Part shown: in pieces, positions 36,492 to 45,170 of the stretch | How positions within the stretch are numbered: the stretch's first letter is position 1 | Layout: each line of letters opens with the position of its first letter | Source: Candidatus Omnitrophota bacterium | GTDB lineage: Bacteria > Omnitrophota > Omnitrophia > Omnitrophales > Aquincolibacteriaceae | Direction of reading: 5' to 3' | Length of the DNA stretch: 60,234 nt | Assembly (NCBI GenBank): GCA_016196565.1 | Contig: JACPXK010000082.1 | Coordinates: forward strand, 1-60,234 | Translations under genes and position numbers: made by a program | Notes under the pieces: model-generated | What the model was told of the DNA's origin: nothing | What the model saw: only the letters and a program-made list of their open reading frames with translations | Databases searched by the model: none

Positions 36492-36508
36492 AATTACCTC
36501 CGTTTAAG

Positions 36509-36901
36509 TTAGTTCTTTTTGTCCAGGCACCATTTAACACCACCACGGCTAGCGATATAGAGAAAAACAAAACAGTAAAGGGCAGCGAGCTCTCCCTGAT
36601 TGAGGGCTGGGAAAAACATCGAATCGAATTGAAATTTCCAGTGAAATTGGAAATAGGCTACGGCCATTGTACCGCTGCAAAGGAAAGCCGCGAGTCTTGT
36701 CTGAAACCCCAGCATAATCGCTAAACCTCCTGCAAGTTCGATCATTCCGCCGAACCAGGTTTGAGATCCGAACGGAGCCGGAGGAAATCCCTCGGCAAAC
36801 ACCCGCAGGATAATCTGGGCCCCGTGAAAAGAAAACATAAACCCGCTGACCATGCGCATTAAGGCATACGTTTGATCACTGTATTTGGCAAGTTGTTTCA
36901 T
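36509..36901 (-). CDS. DoxX family membrane protein
   Basis: The 130-residue four-helix protein has LMRMVSGFMFSFHGAQIIL, GGMIELAGGLAIMLGFQTRLAAFLCSGTMAVAYF and ends RGGVKWCLDKKN, typical of the DoxX/YphA group. Relatives act in thiosulfate:quinone oxidation or in oxidoreductase complexes, but most are uncharacterised. It precedes the SYLF gene by 17 bp on the same strand. Confidence 0.88.
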   Translation of the reverse strand: MKQLAKYSDQTYALMRMVSGFMFSFHGAQIILRVFAEGFPPAPFGSQTWFGGMIELAGGLAIMLGFQTRLAAFLCSGTMAVAYFQFHWKFQFDSMFFPALNQGELAALYCFVFLYIASRGGVKWCLDKKN

Positions 36902-37008
36902 GGATTACCTCCGGGCATGCTCCAAATCAAAATGTTTTTCAACCCGTTTATTGTGTCATACATTTCTTAAATTTTCCAGATGACTTATCTTTCGATTATA
37001 ATTGGGGC

Positions 37009-37578
37009 ATGATTCTGGCGTTTAACAAACCCTATGGAGTTCTTTCCCAATTCACCAAGCAAGCGCCTACGCATCGCACTTTGGCGGAATTTGGATTTCC
37101 CAAACAAGTTTATTCCCTTGGCCGTCTTGATTGGGACAGCGAAGGATTGCTTCTTTTAAGCGATGAGAAAAAATGGAATGATCTTTTGCTGCATCCCCGT
37201 CATGAGCATGAGCGGACTTATCAAGTGCAGGTGGAGGGCATTGCGATTCCGGGCGCCGTCGACGCGTTGGAAAAAGGGGTTTTGATTCAGGGCCGTAAAA
37301 CCAAACCTTGTCGGGCGGTTTTGATAAAAGATCCCGGATATCCGCCGCGGAATCCCCCCATCCGTTTCCGGCTTTCGGTTCCCACCAGCTGGATAGAATT
37401 AAAACTTATAGAAGGTAAAAACCGGCAAGTGCGGCGAATGACCGCCGCCGTCGGATTTCCCACCCTTCGCTTGATTCGAACTGCGATCGGTAAGTTAGAA
37501 TTGGGCGATTTGCCGTCGGGAAAATGGCGCGAATTAAATTCCTCTCAAACTAAAGCTATTTTGGGCAAAATCCGCTAA
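37009..37578 (+). CDS. rluE: 23S rRNA pseudouridine synthase RluE
   Basis: The 189-residue protein has FNKPYGVLSQF, catalytic D41 in SLGRLDWDSEGLLLLS, and RNPPIRFRLSVPTSWIELKLIEGKNRQVRRMTAAVGFPTLRLIR, matching RluE. The N-terminal S4 domain is absent, as in RluE. It makes pseudouridine 2457 (E. coli numbering) in 23S rRNA. It converges on the Met-rich gene. Confidence 0.92.
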   Translation: MILAFNKPYGVLSQFTKQAPTHRTLAEFGFPKQVYSLGRLDWDSEGLLLLSDEKKWNDLLLHPRHEHERTYQVQVEGIAIPGAVDALEKGVLIQGRKTKPCRAVLIKDPGYPPRNPPIRFRLSVPTSWIELKLIEGKNRQVRRMTAAVGFPTLRLIRTAIGKLELGDLPSGKWRELNSSQTKAILGKIR

Positions 37579-37581
37579 AAA

Positions 37582-37974
37582 TTAATGATGGCTCTCCTCT
37601 TCTGAAGGAGCAGCTTTTTCTTCCGAAGCTGCGGCCTTTTCTTCGCCAGAACCTTCCTTACCTTTCATCATCGGGCATTGTTCCATCATTTCTTTCATAT
37701 GTTTCGCCATGGCCTCCATGTCCATTTTGATTTCCGCTTCTTTAACGACATTGAGATCTTTGTCATATTTTGTGATTTTATTTCCGGCGACCACCACCAC
37801 CCCGCCATCGGAAGTAGCAACCACGGATTTTTCCGTCATCATTTTCATCATATGCATTCCCATCATTTTGCCGCTCCTCATTCCTTTATTCTCCTCGGCA
37901 TAAAGCGGCGAATTCAAGGCCACGGCGGCAAACATCACGAAAAGCAAAGCCCAAAAAATTATTTTCTTCATCAT
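37582..37974 (-). CDS. Met-rich secreted protein
   Basis: From ATG 37974 (GGAGG is placed upstream) the 130-residue protein has a signal ending PLYAEE, a Met-rich stretch (MRSGKMMGMHMMKMM), a short beta-sheet part (VATSDGGVVVVAGNKITKYDKDLNVVKEAEIKM), then HMKEMMEQCPMMKGK and an Ala/Glu tail. Met/His spacing suggests Cu(I) or Ag binding; the copper pump is 7 kb away. Longer start at 38010 is less likely. Family not recognised. Confidence 0.7.
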   Translation of the reverse strand: MMKKIIFWALLFVMFAAVALNSPLYAEENKGMRSGKMMGMHMMKMMTEKSVVATSDGGVVVVAGNKITKYDKDLNVVKEAEIKMDMEAMAKHMKEMMEQCPMMKGKEGSGEEKAAASEEKAAPSEEESHH

Positions 37975-38012
37975 TTTATCCTCCATTTTTGTTTGGTGAT
38001 TATTTTGCATTG

Positions 38013-38765
38013 TTAATTTTCGATTTGAGGCCCGCGAAGCTCCAAGGGTTCGGCTTTGATTTTGGGAGCACGAATCCGCAGATTCAGCATTTCCACGAAA
38101 ACCGAGAATGCCATCGCGAAATAAATATATCCCTTGGGAATATGCTGATGGAATCCTTCAGCTATAAGATTGACTCCGATTAAGAGAAGAAAACTCAAGG
38201 CGAGTATTTTAACCGTCGGATGATCATGCACAAAATGGCTGATGCCTCCGGAGAAAACCATCATAAATCCCACTGCAATCATGACCGCGGCCACCATCAC
38301 CGCGATTTTATCCGACATCCCCACGGCGGTAATCACAGAATCCAGCGAAAACACAATATCTAAAAGCATAATTTGGATAATGACGGACCAGAATGCGGCC
38401 TTCCCTGCCTCGGCGCCTGTTTTGGCTTCTTCGCCTTCGAGTTTGTCATGAATTTCATGCGTGCTTTTAGCCAGAAGAAAAAGTCCGCCCAGGATTAAAA
38501 TCAAATCACGGCCGGAAATAGCGTGATGAAAAAATTCGAAGAGCGGTTTGGTAAGGCCCATCACCCAAGTGAGGGAAAAAAGAAGTCCGATACGCATGAG
38601 CATGGCCATGGCCAAACCCACGGTCCTGCCTTTGGATTGTTCCGAGGCCGGCAATTTCCCCGTGAGAATGGAAATGAAAATAATATTATCGATACCAAGC
38701 ACAATTTCCAGCGCCGTCAAAGTCGCCAGCGCAATCCAAATCTCCGCATTCAAAATCCATTCCAT
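38013..38765 (-). CDS. TerC family membrane protein
   Basis: The 250-residue protein has the TerC core: LTALEIVLGIDNIIFISILTGKLP and LLDIVFSLDSVITAVGMS, with paired acidic residues in helices 1 and 5, seven helices in all. Relatives export Mn or take part in tellurite resistance and metal loading of exported proteins. It follows the mobile mystery protein B gene by 4 bp on the same strand. Confidence 0.92.
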   Translation of the reverse strand: MEWILNAEIWIALATLTALEIVLGIDNIIFISILTGKLPASEQSKGRTVGLAMAMLMRIGLLFSLTWVMGLTKPLFEFFHHAISGRDLILILGGLFLLAKSTHEIHDKLEGEEAKTGAEAGKAAFWSVIIQIMLLDIVFSLDSVITAVGMSDKIAVMVAAVMIAVGFMMVFSGGISHFVHDHPTVKILALSFLLLIGVNLIAEGFHQHIPKGYIYFAMAFSVFVEMLNLRIRAPKIKAEPLELRGPQIEN

Positions 38766-38769
38766 GGTT

Positions 38770-39345
38770 TCACTCTTTCGTATATTCTTTGTGCAGTTCG
38801 GAAAGAAGAGAGTAATCTCCCCTGTCTGCTTTTTTTAGGGCGGTCAAATATTTAGGCTTAAAAACTTCACGCATGAGTCTGGGATCACTAGGCCATTCAA
38901 TCAGCGGATAGTTTTGCCGGTGCAGATAAAGGTTCGTCACGAGTCTTGCCCAACGGCCGTTCCCATTTTCAAAAGGATGAATTTCCACCAGGCGATGATG
39001 AATACGCACAGCAATCTCTATAGACGGGATTTTTTCTTCTTCCCATTTGTGCGCGTCGGCAAGCAGCCGGTGGAGTTCTGATCCGATTTTAACAGCCGGA
39101 ACGCCGATGTTTTTTTCTCCGCCTTTCCGGAACTCACCGGCCCAAGACCAAACTTCACCGAACATGTCACGATGAATTTCACAAAGCAAATTCGAATTTA
39201 GAAGTCCTGCTTTTTTCCCGGACCTTGAGTATAAAAGATGTTTCGCATAGGCCTTTGCATTATTTTGAGCCTCAAGATTGTTTAGCCCTTCATCAAGAGG
39301 AGTTTGCCCATCTTCGTGGGGGCCAGGGCTCAAATTTTTTGCCAC
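38770..39345 (-). CDS. Fic-domain mobile mystery protein B
   Basis: The 191-residue protein has the Fic motif HPFENGNGRWAR starting at H123, the AMP-transfer signature, and the ending typical of mobile mystery protein B. Fic enzymes attach AMP or other groups to target proteins. It overlaps the mobile mystery protein A gene by 16 bp, the usual arrangement, which behaves like a toxin-antitoxin unit in context. No inhibitory helix with (S/T)xxxE(G/N) is obvious inside it, so control may come from protein A. Confidence 0.92.
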   Translation of the reverse strand: MAKNLSPGPHEDGQTPLDEGLNNLEAQNNAKAYAKHLLYSRSGKKAGLLNSNLLCEIHRDMFGEVWSWAGEFRKGGEKNIGVPAVKIGSELHRLLADAHKWEEEKIPSIEIAVRIHHRLVEIHPFENGNGRWARLVTNLYLHRQNYPLIEWPSDPRLMREVFKPKYLTALKKADRGDYSLLSELHKEYTKE

Positions 39346-39716
39346 AAGGCAGCCCCGTGTTTTTCAAGCAGTTCTTGTTTAAGTGTTTCAACTTGTTTTT
39401 CGATGGCGTCTTGAGTCGGGAGCTGCATCTCAATCGCGGCAGATCCGGAAGAGATTGAAATAATTTTGCGGGCAATATAGTCACTTCGTTCTTCCCGAAT
39501 CACGGAAATATCTTTTTCAGCAATTAATTGCGGAATAAACCGGCAGTTTAAACCTTGCGCCAATTTTTGAATTGTGGGCAAGGTTAGATTTTCACGATTG
39601 CCGTTTTCGATCTCGGCAATCACGCTTTGAGCCAGCCCACTTCTCTCAGCCAGCTGCTGCTGGGTCATTCCGAGCACCGATCTCATTTGTTTTACCTGAT
39701 CTCCCAAGGTTTGCAT
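39330..39716 (-). CDS. Mobile mystery protein A, HTH regulator
   Basis: The 128-residue protein has an XRE helix-turn-helix (MTQQQLAERSGLAQSVIAEIENGNRENLTLPTIQKLAQGL, about 17-56) and a helical tail that could neutralise the Fic partner. It is the first gene of the A/B pair and overlaps the Fic gene. A palindrome at 39738-39757 lies just upstream. Confidence 0.92.
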   Translation of the reverse strand: MQTLGDQVKQMRSVLGMTQQQLAERSGLAQSVIAEIENGNRENLTLPTIQKLAQGLNCRFIPQLIAEKDISVIREERSDYIARKIISISSGSAAIEMQLPTQDAIEKQVETLKQELLEKHGAALWQKI

Positions 39717-39737
39717 GCCCTAGCCTCTATATGAATA

Positions 39738-39757
39738 ATATCACTTATAAGTAATAT
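39738..39757. promoter_or_regulatory. Candidate operator for mobile mystery protein A
   Basis: ACTTATAAGT (39743-39752) is a perfect palindrome within a broader imperfect ATATCACTTATAAGTAATAT, 22 bp upstream of the protein A start. Position and symmetry fit autoregulation by the XRE protein. The region is very A/T-rich, which weakens the call. Confidence 0.45.
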
Positions 39758-39831
39758 ATCAATACTATAAATATCATAATAATATAATATCATATAAGTA
39801 TAAGGAATTAAAAGGGATAGGAATTCATGAA

Positions 39832-40875
39832 TTAAAGCGTTTTGAGGTCGAGGACAAAACGGTAGCGCACATCCCCTTGGAGGGTGCGGTGATAGGCTTC
39901 ATTGACTTGATTCACCGGAATGACCTCCACATCGGATACAATTTTTTTGCGGGCGCAATAATCGAGCATTTCCTGGGTTTCCTTGATTCCCCCGATCAGA
40001 GAGCCCGCGATTTTTCTTCGCTTCATAATTAAAGAGAAAGTTTTGAAGGCGGGCGGTTTTACGGGAACGCCGACCAGCACCAGCACTCCCTCGCGGCGTA
40101 AAAAATCCAGATAGGTATTCATATCATGCGTTGCCGAGGCCGTGTCGAGGATGAAATCAAAACGGTTTTGAAGGGCGGAAGTATTTTTGACATTCTTTGT
40201 CACAACAAAATGCTTGGCGCCGAAACGACGCGCGTCTTTTTGCTTGGAACGCGAAGTGCTGAATACCGTCACTTCCGCGCCCATGGACGCCGCGAGTTTC
40301 ACGGCCATATGCCCCAGCCCCCCGAGTCCGATCACCCCCACGCGCTGTCCTTTCCCCACTTTGAAATGCCGGAGCGGAGAATAGGTGGTAATGCCGGCGC
40401 AAAGAAGAGGGGCCTGAGCGGCAAGAGGAAGTTTCCTAGAAAGTTTAAGCACATAATTTTCATCCGCCACGATATGGGACGAATAACCTCCGTAAGTCGG
40501 CGTTTTTTGATCTTGCTCAGTTCCGCCGTAAGTAAAAGAAATATGACGATCACAATATTGCTCAAGGCCTTCCTTGCAGCTCGGACAAACGCGGCAGGAA
40601 TCCACAAAACATCCCACTCCCACCGGATCTCCCGCCTTAAAGCGTTTCACTTTAGACCCGGTCCGTATCACGCGTCCCGCAATTTCATGACCGGGGACCA
40701 TGGGATAACTGGCAATACCCCATTCATTGCGCACTTGATGAATATCCGAATGGCAAATGCCGCAATAAAGAATTTCGATCAAAACATCGTGAGCGCGCAC
40801 GTCACGGCGATAAAACACAAACGGCGCGAGTTTTGATTTCGAACTTTTAGCCGCGTATCCTTTTGTCTTTAACAT
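39832..40875 (-). CDS. Zinc-dependent alcohol/aldehyde reductase (YahK/CAD type)
   Basis: The 347-residue MDR protein has the catalytic zinc site CGICHSD and GHEIAGRV, the structural zinc cluster CRVCPSCKEGLEQYC, and the cofactor motif GLGGLGHMAVKLAASMGAEVTVFSTS. Lack of an acidic residue at the end of strand 2 and the S-T-S suggests NADPH. It resembles YahK-type aldehyde reductases. Located alone between an A/T-rich gap and a divergent gene. Confidence 0.93.
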   Translation of the reverse strand: MLKTKGYAAKSSKSKLAPFVFYRRDVRAHDVLIEILYCGICHSDIHQVRNEWGIASYPMVPGHEIAGRVIRTGSKVKRFKAGDPVGVGCFVDSCRVCPSCKEGLEQYCDRHISFTYGGTEQDQKTPTYGGYSSHIVADENYVLKLSRKLPLAAQAPLLCAGITTYSPLRHFKVGKGQRVGVIGLGGLGHMAVKLAASMGAEVTVFSTSRSKQKDARRFGAKHFVVTKNVKNTSALQNRFDFILDTASATHDMNTYLDFLRREGVLVLVGVPVKPPAFKTFSLIMKRRKIAGSLIGGIKETQEMLDYCARKKIVSDVEVIPVNQVNEAYHRTLQGDVRYRFVLDLKTL

Positions 40876-40908
40876 AAAATTCCCCGGTTCATGTAAAACA
40901 GGTTAAAC

Positions 40909-41517
40909 GTGAAAATGGTTACGGTCAAACAAAAAAACGTGACTTTGCGTTTGGCCTCTGCTAAATTCTTCCTCCCCATGGATCGTCTCATCGAGATTAA
41001 AAAAGTTACCGATATTCCCGCCAAATACCGCGGCACCCCCATCGGCCATCTGGTGGAATATCAAAATCACCTCCGCCCTCACGACACCTACGCTACCGCC
41101 CAAATTTTGGTCGGCATGTGTATGGATAATCGTAAAGCCTTGGATGTGCCGGAAAATTTTGCTTATATCCTCCGCACCGGAGGCGCCAACATGCGCGCCA
41201 GCGGTTTTAAAATCTCCTACGCCATTTCAGTCGGAGGTATTCGTCATATTGCGATTGCGGGACACGATCAATGCGGCATGGTCAATTTAATGGAGCGCAA
41301 AGAAGCGTTTATTCAAGGGCTTGTCGAAGGCGCGGGTTGGAACCGGGAAAAAGCCGAGAACCATTTTCTTAATTTGGTGCCCATGTTCGAAATCGTGAGT
41401 GAAATTGATTTTGTCTTAAGCGAAGTCCGCCGCCTTCGCGGAGAATATCCCAAGATCGTGATTGCTCCCCTTCTTTACAGTATCGAAAGCAATTATCTAT
41501 CTTTTATTCGAGAATAA
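40909..41517 (+). CDS. Beta-carbonic anhydrase-like protein
   Basis: The 202-residue protein has C71-x-D73-x-R75 (CMDNR) and H119-x-x-C122 (HDQC), the zinc and catalytic residues of beta-carbonic anhydrases, plus ILRTGGAN and SVGGIRHIAIAGHDQCGM. It may hydrate CO2; the sequence is diverged elsewhere. The start is uncertain: GTG 40909, ATG 40915 and ATG 40978 (MDRLIEI) are in frame and none has a good Shine-Dalgarno. It precedes the sulfotransferase gene by 14 bp. Confidence 0.8.
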   Translation: MKMVTVKQKNVTLRLASAKFFLPMDRLIEIKKVTDIPAKYRGTPIGHLVEYQNHLRPHDTYATAQILVGMCMDNRKALDVPENFAYILRTGGANMRASGFKISYAISVGGIRHIAIAGHDQCGMVNLMERKEAFIQGLVEGAGWNREKAENHFLNLVPMFEIVSEIDFVLSEVRRLRGEYPKIVIAPLLYSIESNYLSFIRE

Positions 41518-41531
41518 GGAATCTTTAATCT

Positions 41532-42155
41532 ATGAGACACTGGAATAAAGTATTTGAAGTGGGCAGTGCCAAAACAGGGACTTCTTCTTTGGGGAAGGCT
41601 TTTGCAATTTTAGGATTAAAATGCAAAGGGTGGGATGAAAAATTACACCTTCAATGCGCGGAAGGGAATTTCCGGGAAACGCTTGAAGCGGCTGAACAAT
41701 TTGATGCCTTTGAAGACGGCCCTTGGCACAATTATCATTTATACAGGATTTTGGACAAAAAATTCCCTCATAGCAAATTCATTTTACTTGAAAGAGACAT
41801 GCGGGATTGGATTCGCAGTCATGAAAATCATTTTTCAGCCGAGGGCTTGGCAAAAGACCCTTCCCCCATTCACAATTACAAGGATAAAAAGCAGAAAATC
41901 ATCGAAGGGCGCATCAAAAAATACAATGAAATCAAAGAATATTTTAAAGACAGGCCGAACGATTTATTAGTCATGAATATATGCGCCGGAGAAGGCTGGG
42001 AAAAACTCTGCCCATTTTTGGGATTGCCGTTCCCCAGCGAAAAATTTCCTCACTTGAACAGGACCCGGAAAAGAGAAATCTTGCACGCCAAAATTGTAAG
42101 GAGTTTGAAAAGCTTTAAAAATTATTTTTTTACCCACGCACCGTCGGGATTTTGA
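41532..42155 (+). CDS. Sulfotransferase family protein
   Basis: The 207-residue protein has the 5'-phosphosulfate-binding loop GSAKTGTSSLGKAF at 11-24 and KFILLERDMRDWIRSHENHF as the 3'-phosphate region, as in the eukaryote-like Sulfotransfer family. It would transfer sulfate from PAPS to an unknown carbohydrate or lipid. Its end overlaps the convergent ydbL-like gene by 34 bp. Confidence 0.85.
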   Translation: MRHWNKVFEVGSAKTGTSSLGKAFAILGLKCKGWDEKLHLQCAEGNFRETLEAAEQFDAFEDGPWHNYHLYRILDKKFPHSKFILLERDMRDWIRSHENHFSAEGLAKDPSPIHNYKDKKQKIIEGRIKKYNEIKEYFKDRPNDLLVMNICAGEGWEKLCPFLGLPFPSEKFPHLNRTRKREILHAKIVRSLKSFKNYFFTHAPSGF

Positions 42156-42532
42156 ATCGACTCCCCCGCGCGCGCTTTGTCGCGCTGGACTTCGCCAAAA
42201 ACGGTTTCTATAATCGCAAAACCGGACGGCCCGAGATTATTTTGTTCCGCAATGGTTTGATAAATCACTTTACGGTCCTGATTTTCCAGATCGACCAGAC
42301 TTTGAATGCCGGAGGCACTGTTTAAAACTTCGACATAGCCGTGATTATTCTCTCCGACATCACCCTTCGTCTTTAAAGACTGCAGTTCCTCATAACGGCC
42401 TTGACGATTCGAAATCGCCTGAGTAACTTCAGGCGTCATTGTTTTTAAATCATATTGCGCCGCTTCGGCGCTCATGACCCAGCCTGAAACAGCAAAAACA
42501 AAAAGACTCATGACGAATACTATTTTTTTCAT
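42122..42532 (-). CDS. ydbL: YdbL-like protein (DUF1318)
   Basis: The 136-residue periplasmic protein has a signal ending SAEAAQ and the DUF1318 pattern: GRYEELQSLKTKGDVGENNHGYVEVL, then RKVIYQTIAEQNN and AKRA-like DKARAGESIQNPDGAWVKK. In E. coli YdbL modulates YnbE, which with YdbH forms an inter-membrane bridge for phospholipid transport. Here the order ydbH-ynbE-ydbL is kept and the genes overlap by four bases each. Confidence 0.88.
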   Translation of the reverse strand: MKKIVFVMSLFVFAVSGWVMSAEAAQYDLKTMTPEVTQAISNRQGRYEELQSLKTKGDVGENNHGYVEVLNSASGIQSLVDLENQDRKVIYQTIAEQNNLGPSGFAIIETVFGEVQRDKARAGESIQNPDGAWVKK

Positions 42533-42720
42533 TGTTTGCCTCCCTGAGCAACCAAATCTTCAATCCCTGTCGCGGTTTGTTTCAAGCCGCGAATATCCAC
42601 CACCACATTAGCGTTAATGGTAATCGGCCGGTTGGGGTCCCCTACGGCTTTGATCGTGCACCCAACCAAGCCGAAGGATACAAGCCCAACCGCTACTACT
42701 TTCCAAAGGATTTTGTTCAT
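42529..42720 (-). CDS. ynbE: YnbE-like lipoprotein
   Basis: The 63-residue protein has a lipoprotein signal with lipobox LVGC (Cys21) and then DPNRPITINANVVVDI, the YnbE pattern. YnbE is an outer-membrane lipoprotein that pairs with YdbH by beta-strand stacking. It overlaps both neighbours by four bases. Confidence 0.88.
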   Translation of the reverse strand: MNKILWKVVAVGLVSFGLVGCTIKAVGDPNRPITINANVVVDIRGLKQTATGIEDLVAQGGKQ

Positions 42721-43550
42721 ACGTTTTCCACCTTGATAAGTCCCATTATTTGCGCCAAATGAAGAAATCCCTCACCTTCTTCGACGCGAAGGGTTAAGTT
42801 CAAATTCAGGTTTAAATTATATTCCGGAACCTGGATATTCAAAAGAATCTTTAATGCGTCTTGGCTGCTTAACTGGGCATTCACATGGGCTTCGTTGTAG
42901 CCGACCGTTTGCATCTGACGTATGAGCTCAAGCGCTTCTTTATCCGCCGGCGGTAAATAAGGCAGCAAGACATCGAAGAAACGGGCCTGCAACCTTCCTC
43001 CCGGAGGCGTGACTTTCAAGATTAACTGCAGTTCTTGATCGCCGGATTTTTTGACTTTTACATGAAATCTTCCGGTCAATTTTCCGCTTGAACCTTTTAA
43101 AATCTCGGGATTAAAAGCCGTCAATTCTTCCAGATAAAGCCCTAAAAATACCGCATCCAATTCGAAAGTTCCGGCCTTGTCGCCGAGAAGAGTTATTTTC
43201 CCCTCAAGACCCGGATAGACCGAAGTCTCAGGCCGGAATTGTTTGAAAGTAATATGAACGGGTTTTTTAAAAATGAAATGAGTTAAAGGATCGGTAAGCT
43301 CGACATCATTGACTTCAAAAGGAAAGCCGCCTTTTTCCGTTTGCCAGGTCCCGCGAATGGCGGCAATCGATACGCGCAAATCGTTTTTTAAATTAAAGCC
43401 TTCGATTTCTAAGGTGTCCTTTAAAAAAGCAGCTTGAGTTTGATCGGCCCATTTTTCTATAAGAGGCGGTATCCATTCATTTCTTTTTGTCCAGGCGATG
43501 GCCAGTACCAAACCGGCGAAGAGAACAAAAAATAAAATATTTTTTATCAC
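42717..43550 (-). CDS. ydbH: Short YdbH-like protein
   Basis: The 277-residue protein has one N-terminal transmembrane helix (ILFFVLFAGLVLAIAW) and beta-rich AsmA/YdbH-like sequence: TFELDAVFLGLYLEEL, GRFHVKVKKSGDQELQLIL, QALSSQDALKILL-like NAQLSSQDALKIL and EYNLNLNLNLTL near the end. Context with ynbE and ydbL identifies it. E. coli YdbH is about three times longer, so this form looks too short to cross the periplasm alone, unless YnbE stacks supply the distance. The ydbH symbol is by context; similarity is limited. Confidence 0.65.
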   Translation of the reverse strand: MIKNILFFVLFAGLVLAIAWTKRNEWIPPLIEKWADQTQAAFLKDTLEIEGFNLKNDLRVSIAAIRGTWQTEKGGFPFEVNDVELTDPLTHFIFKKPVHITFKQFRPETSVYPGLEGKITLLGDKAGTFELDAVFLGLYLEELTAFNPEILKGSSGKLTGRFHVKVKKSGDQELQLILKVTPPGGRLQARFFDVLLPYLPPADKEALELIRQMQTVGYNEAHVNAQLSSQDALKILLNIQVPEYNLNLNLNLTLRVEEGEGFLHLAQIMGLIKVENV

Positions 43551-43555
43551 TTACT

Positions 43556-45109
43556 TTACCAAGCGGTGGGAAAATAATCTTTCAAAAATTTTCCGCACCA
43601 ATGTTTTCCCGTATTGATGCCGTCAAAAAAGGGGTCGCAGACACGGGCTGCCCCATCCACAATATCAAGCGGTGGCTGAAAATCGTGCATCTTTTGTTTT
43701 TCCTTTGAAAGATGCAACGGGTCTTCATCCGTCACCCATCCGGTATCCACCGCATTCATATAAATACCGTTTTTCACCAAACTGGCGGCAGACGTATGGG
43801 TCAGCATATTAAGCGCCGCTTTGGCCATATTGGTGTGAGGGTGCCGGTCCGTTTTTTTAAAACGGTGGAACTTCCCTTCCATGGCACTGACATTGACAAT
43901 ATGCTTTTTCCCGGTAAAGTCCCGCCGCATCATAGGCTCTAATTTATTGCATAAAACAAACGGGGCGATTGCGTTCACGAGCTGGAGTTCAAACATTTCG
44001 GAAGTTTCGATTTCGCCCAAACGCAAACGCCAGCTGTTGGTTTTACGCAAATCGACTTGTTGCAAATCAAGGTCAAGTTTGCCTTCGGGAAAAACTTCTG
44101 CGGCTTTAAGGGCGTGGTCATAAGCATAAGGGATTTGAGAAAGACTGGCTGAGGCCCGGAGCCCGATTCCGGGGGCTCTTCCAATCCAGCTCACCGCAAG
44201 CGCTTCTTCTTTCTGAAGATTCGAGGCCGAATAAGAAATAAGCTCGTTTTTACATTCCTCATAATCCTTGAGTAGTCTTTGAGTATCTCGAGGAAGATCG
44301 AGAAAAGCTAATTTTTCATTGGCCATTAAATGAGCGTAAAATCCCGGAGGACGTCGGACGGTTTGCGCCGCATTGTTGATCAGAATATCCAATCGTGAAT
44401 AGCGCTGTTGCATGTAATGACAAAAAATCTCAACGCTTGGGGTGTGGCGCAAATCGAGCCCATAAATATGAAGGCGATCTTTCCACTCTTCAAAATCTTT
44501 TTCGCGCGCATACCTCATCGCCGAGTCAATCGGAAAGCGTGTGGTCGCAATCACCGTCGCTCCTGCACGCAGCATCATGAGCGTAGACTGATATCCGATT
44601 TTTAAACGTGATCCCGTAATTAAAGCGATTTGGCCTGATAAATCCGCGGTTTGAAAACGTTTCTTGTAATTGAACTCGCCGCATTTTTGGCACATGGTGT
44701 CATAGAAAAAATGGAGTTTGGTATGTTCAGCGTGACACACATAACAATTGCGCGGGAATTTGAGTTCGAAGTTTTCAATCAAAGCCCCGGCGTCGACTCC
44801 CGGCAGTTCGGCGGGAGCTTCAAATACCGCCGTGTCACGGGCACTGCGAATGCCCGTTCGCGCCCGCATTTTGCGCTCATGTTTGACAAGTTTTTGGCGG
44901 CGGACTTTTTTAATCGAGCGGTCTCTTAGGCGAATTTCTTGGCGATCGGGCCGGGAAAGACGTCCTGCGGCTTTTTTGAGTTCAATCCGTTCTTCTTCGC
45001 TAAGGTCCACCCACAATTCCGGATGGTCGATCAAGGCGTTCAGCAAAGAAACGCATTCTTTGATTTTTTCCGAAAAAGTATTTTCTGTTGAGGGAGTGAT
45101 TTTTTCCAT
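43556..45109 (-). CDS. SDR-fold protein with zinc-ribbon-like insert and no catalytic Tyr
   Basis: The 517-residue protein has a charged helical N-terminus, then C122-x-x-C125 and C140-x-x-C143 (CYVCHAE and CQKCG), a rubredoxin-like or zinc-ribbon pair, then a Rossmann SDR part with [11 protein letters not shown] at 164-174, NNAA and the SDR catalytic region. Where SDRs have YxxxK this has T426-N-M-A-K430 ([11 protein letters not shown]), with S408 before it. It may use another acid or bind without classical catalysis. The start ATG 45109 abuts a 46-bp hairpin repeat. Substrate unknown. Confidence 0.8.
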   Translation of the reverse strand: MEKITPSTENTFSEKIKECVSLLNALIDHPELWVDLSEEERIELKKAAGRLSRPDRQEIRLRDRSIKKVRRQKLVKHERKMRARTGIRSARDTAVFEAPAELPGVDAGALIENFELKFPRNCYVCHAEHTKLHFFYDTMCQKCGEFNYKKRFQTADLSGQIALITGSRLKIGYQSTLMMLRAGATVIATTRFPIDSAMRYAREKDFEEWKDRLHIYGLDLRHTPSVEIFCHYMQQRYSRLDILINNAAQTVRRPPGFYAHLMANEKLAFLDLPRDTQRLLKDYEECKNELISYSASNLQKEEALAVSWIGRAPGIGLRASASLSQIPYAYDHALKAAEVFPEGKLDLDLQQVDLRKTNSWRLRLGEIETSEMFELQLVNAIAPFVLCNKLEPMMRRDFTGKKHIVNVSAMEGKFHRFKKTDRHPHTNMAKAALNMLTHTSAASLVKNGIYMNAVDTGWVTDEDPLHLSKEKQKMHDFQPPLDIVDGAARVCDPFFDGINTGKHWCGKFLKDYFPTAW

Positions 45110-45155
45110 AAAAGGCGTTGTGGGATTTTACTCCTGCAACGCCTTTGTGTAAATG
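45110..45155. repeat. 46-bp hairpin repeat, copy 1
   Basis: Arms AAAGGCGTTG and CAACGCCTTT, loop region containing ATTTTACTCC, and a tail GTGTAAATG outside the stem. Read leftwards the hairpin is followed by TTTT, then directly by the SDR start codon. Related copies are at 55868 and 59118, each 46 bp long. Confidence 0.85.
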
Positions 45156-45170
45156 ACTGCCTCAGTGGAA

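Noticed and set aside
43712..44184. Short frames opposite the SDR gene
   Set aside because: They are shadows of the 517-residue SDR coding sequence.
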